Assembly: GCA_029565395.1 (NCBI GenBank)
Contig: JAKQOG010000019.1
Coordinates: 1 to 32,103 of the forward strand
Origin: Candidatus Hydrogenedentota bacterium
Lineage (GTDB): Bacteria; Hydrogenedentota; Hydrogenedentia; Hydrogenedentales; CAILVY01
Reading direction: 5' to 3'
Length of the DNA: 32,103 nt
Positions within the stretch are counted from its first letter, which is position 1. The number at the start of each line of letters is the position of its first letter. The notes under the pieces are model-generated. The model was not told the origin of the DNA. It saw only the letters and a program-made list of their open reading frames with translations, and made no database searches. Made by a program: the position numbers and the translations under genes. Below are positions 26,419 to 32,103 of the stretch, one piece after another.

Positions 26419-26447
26419 ACAGTTCATAACTGCTTTTCTTTGTTTTA
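26394..26447 (+). terminator. Tandem hairpin terminator after the ABC operon
   Basis: CACGGACGG (26394-26402) pairs perfectly with CCGTCCGTG (26409-26417) across a 6-nt loop, overlapping the stop codon. A second small hairpin CAGTT-CAT-AACTG (26420-26432) is followed directly by the T-rich CTTTTCTTTGTTTT. On the other strand, A-rich sequence could serve the convergent mdh gene. Confidence 0.6.
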
Positions 26448-26466
26448 CTCCCGCACAAAAGAAAAC

Positions 26467-27417
26467 CTATAAAATTCCACGCTCTTTCAATCCATCGATG
26501 CCTGCCCGCACTTCCCCCGCCGACGTGTGCAACGATGAACGGTCTGCTTCGCTTATCTCCAATTCCATTACCCGCTCTACCCCGGCCCGGCCAAGAATAC
26601 AGGGCACACCCATGTAAATATCATTGAGCCCATAGTGCCCCATGAGATACGCCGCACACGGGAGAAGTTGTTTCTCATCCCGCAAAATGGCCTGCGCCAT
26701 CCGCACCGCACTTGCCGCCGGCGCATAAAATGCACTGCCTGTCTTCAACAGCGCAACAATCTCTCCACCCCCCTTGCGGGTTCTTTCCACTATTGCATCG
26801 ATCCGGTCCTGCGGCAGCAACGTCGTAATCGGGATGCCCGACACGGTCGTGTAATGCGGCAAGGGTACCATGTCATCTCCATGAGATCCCAGCACCATGG
26901 TGTCCACGTTCTTCATGCTTACGCCGAGTTCCAGCGCCACGAACGCACGCATCCGTGCACTGTCCAGGCACCCCGCCATCCCGATCACTCGTTCAGCGGG
27001 GAAGCCCAGCTTTTTATAGGCGAGATACACCATGACATCCAGCGGATTCGTCACGATAATCACGATGGAATCAGGCGCATAGCGCTTGATATTTTCGCAG
27101 ATCCCGGAAATGATCAAACCATTCTTTTCCAGCAAATCCAGCCGCGACATGCCGGGCTTGCGCGGTAATCCCGCGGTCACAATGGCCAAATCCGACCCTT
27201 CAATATCTTTATAATCATTAGTGCCCGTTACCCGGCTGTTGTAACCCCGGATGGGCCCCGCCTCCGTTAAATCCAGCGCCTTGCCCTGCGGCAATCCTTC
27301 CACAACGTCCGTCAACACCACATCGCCCAACTCCTCCTCCACGCAATACTGGGCGGCGCTTGCTCCCACATTCCCCGCCCCAATGCACGCAATCTTAAAA
27401 CGCTTTGCGTTCGTCAT
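26467..27417 (-). CDS. mdh: Malate dehydrogenase (LDH-like type)
   Basis: 316 residues from the ATG at 27417. An ATG at 27423 is in frame, but GGAG would then be only three bases away, whereas it is nine from 27417. It reversibly oxidises malate to oxaloacetate with NAD. Key features are the Rossmann GAGNVG (13-18), D37 at the end of the second strand (NAD preference), the mobile loop GLPRKPGMSR with substrate arginines R86 and R92 (Arg rather than Gln, so malate and not lactate), N124, the D152/R155 pair and catalytic H179 in GSHGDD. It belongs to the LDH-like MDH group found in many bacteria. It has its own candidate promoter, so it is probably not strictly dependent on the upstream MauE-like gene. 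Confidence 0.95.
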   Translation of the reverse strand: MTNAKRFKIACIGAGNVGASAAQYCVEEELGDVVLTDVVEGLPQGKALDLTEAGPIRGYNSRVTGTNDYKDIEGSDLAIVTAGLPRKPGMSRLDLLEKNGLIISGICENIKRYAPDSIVIIVTNPLDVMVYLAYKKLGFPAERVIGMAGCLDSARMRAFVALELGVSMKNVDTMVLGSHGDDMVPLPHYTTVSGIPITTLLPQDRIDAIVERTRKGGGEIVALLKTGSAFYAPAASAVRMAQAILRDEKQLLPCAAYLMGHYGLNDIYMGVPCILGRAGVERVMELEISEADRSSLHTSAGEVRAGIDGLKERGIL

Positions 27418-27455
27418 ATACATAATCTCCAGTTAATCGTCTTCAAGAATTGCCC

Positions 27456-27485
27456 AGTATACCCCATGCCCCTGTCCGCCCCCAA
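27456..27485 (-). promoter_or_regulatory. Candidate mdh promoter
   Basis: On the minus strand TTGGGG (27485-27480), 18-bp spacer, TATACT (27461-27456). The predicted leader is about 32 nt. Confidence 0.4.
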
Positions 27486-27537
27486 CTTCTCTTTCGTATA
27501 TTATTCCATATCGCCCAAAATGTCCATCGCACCCGGT

Positions 27538-28470
27538 TCAACCCCCAGGCGCCCCTATCCACCCCCGCAACTCCTCATATTCCGGCGGATGACCATCCCA
27601 AAATTTTACAGGCTGACCATTCCGGACAAAATAAAGCCGGAAGGTGTCCTTGTCAATCAGATTGAAATAAAGCAGTGGCCTGTTGCCCATACTGTACATC
27701 GGGAATTGCGGACCGCTCATGGAGCGAAACGTGTCCAAATCCCCCATATTTTCCTCATAACAAAGCGCTACCAATGGCGGTAAATCGGGATATTCCAGCA
27801 TGGTGTTTAGTTCGGGAACTTCCCCCATGCATTCTTCGCAGGACATGCTCAGCATCACCACCAAATAGTCCCCTTTTCCCAAATCAAAATGTCCCTCCGG
27901 AAGATCAAACACAAATTGCGCAAAGACCGGTTTGTTTTGACCTGACTCTGTAGTGGGGATTTTTTCCAGGGTGGAATGCGCAAGAAACACGACGGACCCC
28001 GTAAGGGCCAGCGTGGATACGATCAGTGCATACACATATGAACCGGATGTCTCCTTTGCGGAACCGCCCAGCCAGGCCAGGCCACCCAGCACCATCAACA
28101 CGGCGTTCTTTCCAATGGATATACCGGGACTCATTTCGAGCGGTCCGAAACATCCGCAGTCCCGAAGATTGCTAAACATCCAACCATAGAGGATCAGGCT
28201 TGTAAACACCAGCAGCAGGGCTTCAAGCACGGCATAGGTGATCCAGCGCCAACGGATCCCGAAGAGCATCGAACATCCCAGCAACATCTCCAGCGTGAGC
28301 GTGCAATACCCGATGGTTGGCAACAAAGATTTATCGGTGATGACGCCATAGGCAAAAATTTGTATCGTGAACGTGGTGAAATTCATGGCCTTCAAAAAAG
28401 CGCCGGCCAAAAACACCACCCCCACAATTGCTTCCGAGGGCCGGGATAATCGTGTTACGGTACTCTTCAT
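27538..28470 (-). CDS. MauE/DoxX-like membrane protein fused to a thioredoxin-like domain
   Basis: 310 residues from the ATG at 28470 (the frame is open further, but AAAGAGA and the membrane topology favour this start). Residues 10-170 hold four to five membrane segments of the MauE/DoxX type (GVVFLAGAFLKAMNF; LEMLLGCSMLFG) with the redox-type motif CGCFG at 105-109, as in MauE-like proteins. After the last membrane segment, residues about 180-305 form a thioredoxin-like domain with SMSCEECMGEVP (CEEC at 211-214). This suggests an extracytoplasmic disulfide oxidoreductase that takes electrons through its own membrane part. The substrate is unknown. It lies upstream of mdh on the same strand with a 120-bp gap, and divergent to the AI-2E permease. 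Confidence 0.78.
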   Translation of the reverse strand: MKSTVTRLSRPSEAIVGVVFLAGAFLKAMNFTTFTIQIFAYGVITDKSLLPTIGYCTLTLEMLLGCSMLFGIRWRWITYAVLEALLLVFTSLILYGWMFSNLRDCGCFGPLEMSPGISIGKNAVLMVLGGLAWLGGSAKETSGSYVYALIVSTLALTGSVVFLAHSTLEKIPTTESGQNKPVFAQFVFDLPEGHFDLGKGDYLVVMLSMSCEECMGEVPELNTMLEYPDLPPLVALCYEENMGDLDTFRSMSGPQFPMYSMGNRPLLYFNLIDKDTFRLYFVRNGQPVKFWDGHPPEYEELRGWIGAPGG

Positions 28471-28517
28471 ATTCTCTTTGCGTTTTTTCCCAATGGCTCC
28501 CCTAACCAGAGGCATTT

Positions 28518-28553
28518 GTCCATTCAGTCCATAGTGTCCATATAGTCCATGCA
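28518..28553. repeat. Four tandem 9-bp GTCCAT repeats
   Basis: GTCCAT occurs at 28518, 28527, 28536 and 28545, each followed by three variable bases, giving an exact 9-bp period. It lies in the leader of the MauE-like gene. No similar array is seen elsewhere in the window. Confidence 0.75.
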
Positions 28554-28564
28554 ACTATCGCCCG

Positions 28565-28594
28565 ATCTTACCCTGAAAGCCTGCCGCTTGCCAA
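28565..28594 (-). promoter_or_regulatory. Candidate promoter of the MauE-thioredoxin gene
   Basis: On the minus strand TTGGCA (28594-28589), 18-bp spacer, TAAGAT (28570-28565). Transcription would start close to the edge of the GTCCAT array. Confidence 0.35.
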
Positions 28595-28616
28595 ATAATT
28601 GACAGCATGATAGCAT
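28588..28616 (+). promoter_or_regulatory. Candidate promoter of the AI-2E permease gene
   Basis: TTGCCA (28588-28593), 17-bp spacer, TAGCAT (28611-28616). A perfect TTGACA at 28599-28604 has no matching -10. The -35 overlaps that of the divergent promoter. Confidence 0.35.
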
Positions 28617-28643
28617 GCCCTCCGGAAACTTGGAGGCAATCGC

Positions 28644-29828
28644 ATGTTGAAGACGGTAGTCGAGAATCCCTGGGTGCGCGCCGGTGCCTTGGCGGGGGCT
28701 TTGATCCTGGTGGCGTTGATTACGTATTTGTTAAGCGCCGTGCTCGTGCCGCTGTTCTTTGCCTTCATCGTCGCCTACATCTTTGACCCGGTGATTGACG
28801 CCCTTGAACGCCGCCGCGTCCCGCGCATGCTCGCCGTCATTGTGCTCATTGTCATTCTTATCGTCGGTTTCCTGAGTTTGCCGCTCATTCTGCTCCCCGG
28901 GTTAGTGTCGGAGGCGCAGAGTCTTATCCAGACGACGGCCCATGATTTGGGTACACAGCGTTTTGACCGGATATTAAACAAATTGCCCTTGAAAACGCTT
29001 GTGGAACAAGTCGGATGGGCGCCCCCTGGCAACGAAGAGTTCAATCCACGGCAGGTGTTCGCACAGCACATCGGCGAATTGATCCAGCAGAATGCCGGAA
29101 AATTCATTCGATCCCATGTCCAGGACATAGCAGGCGCCGGGAAAAAGGCAGGCGAATCCGCCCTCGCCATCTTTTCATCGCTGGGCAACAGCATCATGGC
29201 CGTGATCCTCTTCATCGGCAACTTCGCCGTCTTTGCCTTCGTCGCGGTATATCTGCTCAAAGACTACGACCGCATCATTGAAGCCATCCACGATCTGCTC
29301 CCGCACAAATATCAGGGCCGCATCAGCGATATCATGAATCAGATCGATATTCAATTGCGCGCCTATCTGCGCGGTCAAATCTCTGTCTGCGCCTGCCTCG
29401 GCATCATGTATATGATCGGTTTCGCCCTATCGGGGGTGCCCTTCGCCATTCCCTTGGGATTACTCGGCGGAATGGCGAGTTTCATTCCATATATGGGGCT
29501 TGCATTGACGGCGCTTCCCGCGGCGTTGCTGGTCCTGCTCGAACATGGTGTTGATGGGCACATCATTGGATTGATCATAACCTTTCTTGTGGCGCAGGGT
29601 ATGGAAGGCTATGTGATTACGCCAAAACTTGTGGGATCCCAGGTGGGATTGAGTCCGGTCTGGGTGGTGTTGGCAATTATGGTGTTCAGTACCGCGCTGG
29701 GATTTGCAGGTCTATTGCTCGCGGTCCCCATTGCCGCCGTTTTGAAAGTTCTGCTGGGCGAGGGTCTAACCCTCTACCGGAACTCGCACTTCTTTCAGGA
29801 TCCGGTATCGGACGGGCCCGAATCCTGA
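28644..29828 (+). CDS. AI-2E/PerM-family membrane transporter
   Basis: 394 residues, ATG at 28644 with GGAGG seven bases upstream. It has the UPF0118 layout: two N-terminal membrane segments (ALAGALILVALITYLLSAVLVPLFFAFIVAYIF), a third (LAVIVLIVILIVGFLSLPLILLP), a ~110-residue soluble loop, then a C-terminal set of four to five segments with YLRGQ (about residue 248) and GLLGGMASFIPYMGL, hallmarks of the family. Members are proposed exporters of autoinducer-2 or other small molecules, or sodium/proton antiporters, so the substrate is not safe to assign. The 3' end overlaps the convergent pssA gene by 34 bp. Confidence 0.9.
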   Translation: MLKTVVENPWVRAGALAGALILVALITYLLSAVLVPLFFAFIVAYIFDPVIDALERRRVPRMLAVIVLIVILIVGFLSLPLILLPGLVSEAQSLIQTTAHDLGTQRFDRILNKLPLKTLVEQVGWAPPGNEEFNPRQVFAQHIGELIQQNAGKFIRSHVQDIAGAGKKAGESALAIFSSLGNSIMAVILFIGNFAVFAFVAVYLLKDYDRIIEAIHDLLPHKYQGRISDIMNQIDIQLRAYLRGQISVCACLGIMYMIGFALSGVPFAIPLGLLGGMASFIPYMGLALTALPAALLVLLEHGVDGHIIGLIITFLVAQGMEGYVITPKLVGSQVGLSPVWVVLAIMVFSTALGFAGLLLAVPIAAVLKVLLGEGLTLYRNSHFFQDPVSDGPES

Positions 29829-30694
29829 CGCATGGGCGAAGGCGCGGGCAGGGATTTTACCGGCGCGTGGCGCAGCATGTAGTGCGTGTAGAGGGTGTCG
29901 CCGATTCCGAACAGCACATACACGATGGCAAGAGGGAACATGACGATATAGGGTGATGTCGTAATAGCATAGTGTATTACTGGTATTGCTAATGCACAAA
30001 GGCCTAGCACCAAAAAGGCATGCCGCGGAGCAAGGATGAAGGATTTGAAGCGGTCTTTGGGATACCGGACCGTGCTCACCATGAGAAATGCCAAAACGAC
30101 GGCCATGGGGCCCAGGGCGTAGTAGGCGAGCGGGCCGAGTTCGTTGCGTTCGAGGCGGGGCTCGAAATAGCTGAGAAAGAGGACAAAGGTGGCGATGGTT
30201 CCCCCGGCCGCGGGTGACGGGAGGCCGACAAAGGAGTCGCGCCGTTCAGCCTGATAAATATTGAAGCGCGCCAGCCGCAAGGCCGCGCAGATAACATAAA
30301 TAATCGCCATGTAGGATCCGGTTTTCCCCATAAGGGATTCGGCTTTGGGCGGGATGGGAAGATGCCCCCACTCCGGAAGATACGCCATGAAGACAAGGAC
30401 GGCCGGGGCTACGCCGAATGAAACGAGATCGCAGAGGCTGTCGAGTTCTTTGCCAAATTCGGAAACGCTTTTGGTGAGCCGGGCCACGGTGCCGTCGCAG
30501 GCGTCGAACACCATCGCGAGGAGTATGAGCAGAGCAGCCTTTTCAAATTCCTGACCGATGCTGGCGAAGATGCTGGCAAGCCCGAGATAGAGGCTGATGG
30601 TGGTCATGACACTCGCGAGCACGTTGATGGGGCGTCTGCGGCTGTTCCGCTTGATTTTAAGTTTCTTATGCCGTTTTAACCGATTTATTTCCAT
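29795..30694 (-). CDS. pssA: CDP-diacylglycerol-serine O-phosphatidyltransferase
   Basis: 299 residues, ATG at 30694 with AGGAA seven bases upstream. It joins serine to CDP-diacylglycerol to make phosphatidylserine in the membrane. The CDP-alcohol phosphotransferase motif D-x2-DG-x2-AR-x8-G-x3-D-x3-D is complete at D64, D67, G68, A71, R72, G81, D85 and D89, in membrane segments typical of the type II PssA. The N-terminus is strongly basic (KRHKKLKIKRNSRRR), and there is a hydrophilic C-terminal tail. It lies 9 bp downstream of psd, the next enzyme of the pathway. Confidence 0.94.
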   Translation of the reverse strand: MEINRLKRHKKLKIKRNSRRRPINVLASVMTTISLYLGLASIFASIGQEFEKAALLILLAMVFDACDGTVARLTKSVSEFGKELDSLCDLVSFGVAPAVLVFMAYLPEWGHLPIPPKAESLMGKTGSYMAIIYVICAALRLARFNIYQAERRDSFVGLPSPAAGGTIATFVLFLSYFEPRLERNELGPLAYYALGPMAVVLAFLMVSTVRYPKDRFKSFILAPRHAFLVLGLCALAIPVIHYAITTSPYIVMFPLAIVYVLFGIGDTLYTHYMLRHAPVKSLPAPSPMRQDSGPSDTGS

Positions 30695-30703
30695 GGGTAT
30701 TTC

Positions 30704-31306
30704 CTAGATAAAGCGGGCGAGAATGCTGATGCCCGCATGCACTTTATCATTCAATTGCGCGTCAATCTTTACCGCCGCGGGCAAGTATAATTCTACACGC
30801 GAACCAAAACGGATCATGCCGTATTTCTCGCCCTTTCGCAGATCCGTGCCGGATTTCACCGGGCACACGATCCGCCGCGCGATGGCGCCGGAGATCTGCC
30901 GGACGGTCATCGGACCCTTCGGCGTGTCGAGCCACATGGCGTTCGATTCATTCACCTGGCTGCTTTCATGATTCATCGCATTGATATAATGGCCGGGAGC
31001 GTAGCGTACGTCCCGGACGGTTCCCTCAAAGGGGGCGCGATTCACATGGGCGTTGAACACGGACATGAAAATAGAGATGCGCTTGCACGGGCCATCGTAA
31101 TGCGGGGTCTCCGTTAGATCTTCAATGGCCACCACGGTGCCGTCAGCGGGCGACACTACTTCATTCGGCCCGGCGGAGATGGTGCGCGGGAAATCCCTAA
31201 AAAACATCATTACGCTTAGCCCGATTAGCAATAATATGGCGCCGAGGCCCAGGATCGGGCCGTAAAACCAGATGCCTTGTATCCAGGCATTAAACGGTTC
31301 GTTCAC
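30704..31306 (-). CDS. psd: Phosphatidylserine decarboxylase proenzyme (short form)
   Basis: 200 residues from a GTG at 31306 that overlaps the radC stop by 4 bases (GTGA), with AAAGG upstream. It decarboxylates phosphatidylserine to phosphatidylethanolamine. It is the short PSD type: an N-terminal membrane anchor (about 13-36), SPADG (52-56) with D55, FNAHVNR (84-90) with H87, and the self-cleavage site FGS at 167-169, where S169 would become the pyruvoyl group. With pssA it makes a complete route to PE. Confidence 0.94.
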   Translation of the reverse strand: MNEPFNAWIQGIWFYGPILGLGAILLLIGLSVMMFFRDFPRTISAGPNEVVSPADGTVVAIEDLTETPHYDGPCKRISIFMSVFNAHVNRAPFEGTVRDVRYAPGHYINAMNHESSQVNESNAMWLDTPKGPMTVRQISGAIARRIVCPVKSGTDLRKGEKYGMIRFGSRVELYLPAAVKIDAQLNDKVHAGISILARFI

Positions 31307-32001
31307 AACAACTGCCTTTCTTTCAAACTTACATACCGGCCATCGCCGAACACCACGTGGTCCAGCAACGAAATGCCCAACAGGGCGCCGGCCTCTTTCA
31401 AATGCACCGTCAACTCCAGATCCGTCCGGCTCGGCTCCGGGTCGCCGCTCGGATGATTATGCGCCACAATCACCGCCGCCGCACCATCCCGAACCGCCTG
31501 ACGAAACACATCCGCAGGCGCCGCATGCGTCCCGGAAAGACCGCCGCGCGAGACCTCGCAAATCTTCATCACTTCATTTTTCGTACTCAACAACAACGCC
31601 AGAAAGCGCTCCGTCTCATACTCCTTAAACCGCACCATCAACAACTCCGCCACCTCTTCCGCCGTCCGGACCTTCACCTGCGCCGCGCGCCGATGCTCCG
31701 CCAGACGCTTTCCCAACTCCAGCGCCGCCTTAATCTCCACCGCCTTCACCTTCCCCACCCCCTTCACCTGCTGAATCTCCTCCACCGACGCCCGCGACAA
31801 ACCCCGTACATCGCCAAAATGCCGCAACAATCGCTCCGCCAGCGCCACCGCACCCGCCTCCCGCGTCCCTGTACGGAACAACACCGCGATCAATTCCGCA
31901 TCCCGAAGCGCCTCCGGACCCAGACGAGACAAACGCTCCCGCGGTCGATCCTCCTCCGGCATCTCACGAACCGCCGTCGGATATCTAACGTCCTCAGTCA
32001 T
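31303..32001 (-). CDS. radC: RadC/YicR-family JAB-domain protein
   Basis: 232 residues, ATG at 32001, preceded by GAGGTGAGGG. The N-terminal region is a helix-hairpin-helix type module (VEEIQQVKGVGKVKAVEIKAALELG, quoted in part at about 73-97), and residues about 110-232 are the JAMM/MPN-like domain with metal ligands H181, H183 and D194 in AHNHPSGDPEPSRTD. Despite the historical name a DNA repair role is not established; JAMM proteins are metal-dependent hydrolases. It heads a tight radC-psd-pssA run, an unexpected partner for phospholipid genes. Confidence 0.93.
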   Translation of the reverse strand: MTEDVRYPTAVREMPEEDRPRERLSRLGPEALRDAELIAVLFRTGTREAGAVALAERLLRHFGDVRGLSRASVEEIQQVKGVGKVKAVEIKAALELGKRLAEHRRAAQVKVRTAEEVAELLMVRFKEYETERFLALLLSTKNEVMKICEVSRGGLSGTHAAPADVFRQAVRDGAAAVIVAHNHPSGDPEPSRTDLELTVHLKEAGALLGISLLDHVVFGDGRYVSLKERQLL

Positions 32002-32103
32002 GGCGCACCCTCACCTCGTTAAAAGATGAGTATAGCATATCCATAAGAGTATCTGGAATTCAGCCACGGAATAGCCCCGCAATCGCTATCGCTATCGGGA
32101 TCG
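32002..32103. other. Upstream region of radC with a short CGATAG-type tandem repeat
   Basis: About 100 bp upstream of radC to the window edge. Nothing coding is seen. Near the edge, GCTATC occurs twice in tandem (32085-32096) within AATCGCTATCGCTATCGGG, which may continue beyond the window. Confidence 0.4.

Overview
The window (32.1 kb) looks like a bacterial chromosome fragment, most likely from Candidatus Hydrogenedentota or a close relative in the wider Planctomycetes-type assemblage. The assignment is an inference. It rests mainly on the secreted protein at 5559-7574, which has long Glu-Gly-Glu-Gly linkers and a duplicated C-terminal ISLSELLR(M/V)IQ module that I associate with that group. 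There are no rRNA or tRNA genes, no CRISPR array and no insertion sequence that I can recognise.

Layout. (1) 1-428 is non-coding and repeat-rich (REP-like inverted and direct repeats). (2) 429-5477, plus strand: an exported ADP-ribosylglycohydrolase-like protein followed by two tandem paralogous polytopic membrane proteins. (3) 5559-7574, plus: a secreted leucine-rich-repeat protein with its own extended -10 promoter. (4) 15850-7627, minus strand, five closely packed genes: an iron-sulfur/[FeFe]-hydrogenase-like sensor histidine kinase, a receiver-plus-histidine-kinase protein, an anchored PQQ-type beta-propeller protein, a SAM methyltransferase and an FAD oxidoreductase. (5) 16194-21539, plus: a complete NAD-linked group 3d [NiFe] hydrogenase operon hoxF-hoxU-hoxY-hoxH-hoxW, in which hoxW is fused in frame to a CheY-like receiver domain. 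(6) 21726-26418, plus: an ABC exporter ATPase and permease followed by two exported FG-GAP/VCBS-type proteins. (7) 28470-26467, minus: a MauE/DoxX-thioredoxin fusion and malate dehydrogenase. (8) 28644-29828, plus: an AI-2E/PerM-family permease. (9) 32001-29795, minus: radC, psd and pssA, the last two making phosphatidylethanolamine.

The centre of interest is the divergent pair 7627-15850 / 16194-21539. A kinase built on an [FeFe]-hydrogenase-like sensor module faces a soluble [NiFe] hydrogenase across a 343-bp intergenic region. That region holds a perfect 9-bp inverted repeat wrapped around the -10 elements of two candidate back-to-back promoters. One REC domain sits in the kinase operon (REC-HisKA-HATPase) and one is fused to the hydrogenase maturation protease HoxW, and none of the signalling proteins has a DNA-binding output domain. 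The parts list suggests a redox- or H2-responsive phosphorelay that controls hydrogenase expression or maturation. The circuit is inferred from gene order and domain content and is not demonstrated. Hydrogenase accessory genes (hyp) are not in the window, and neither is a separate hoxE.
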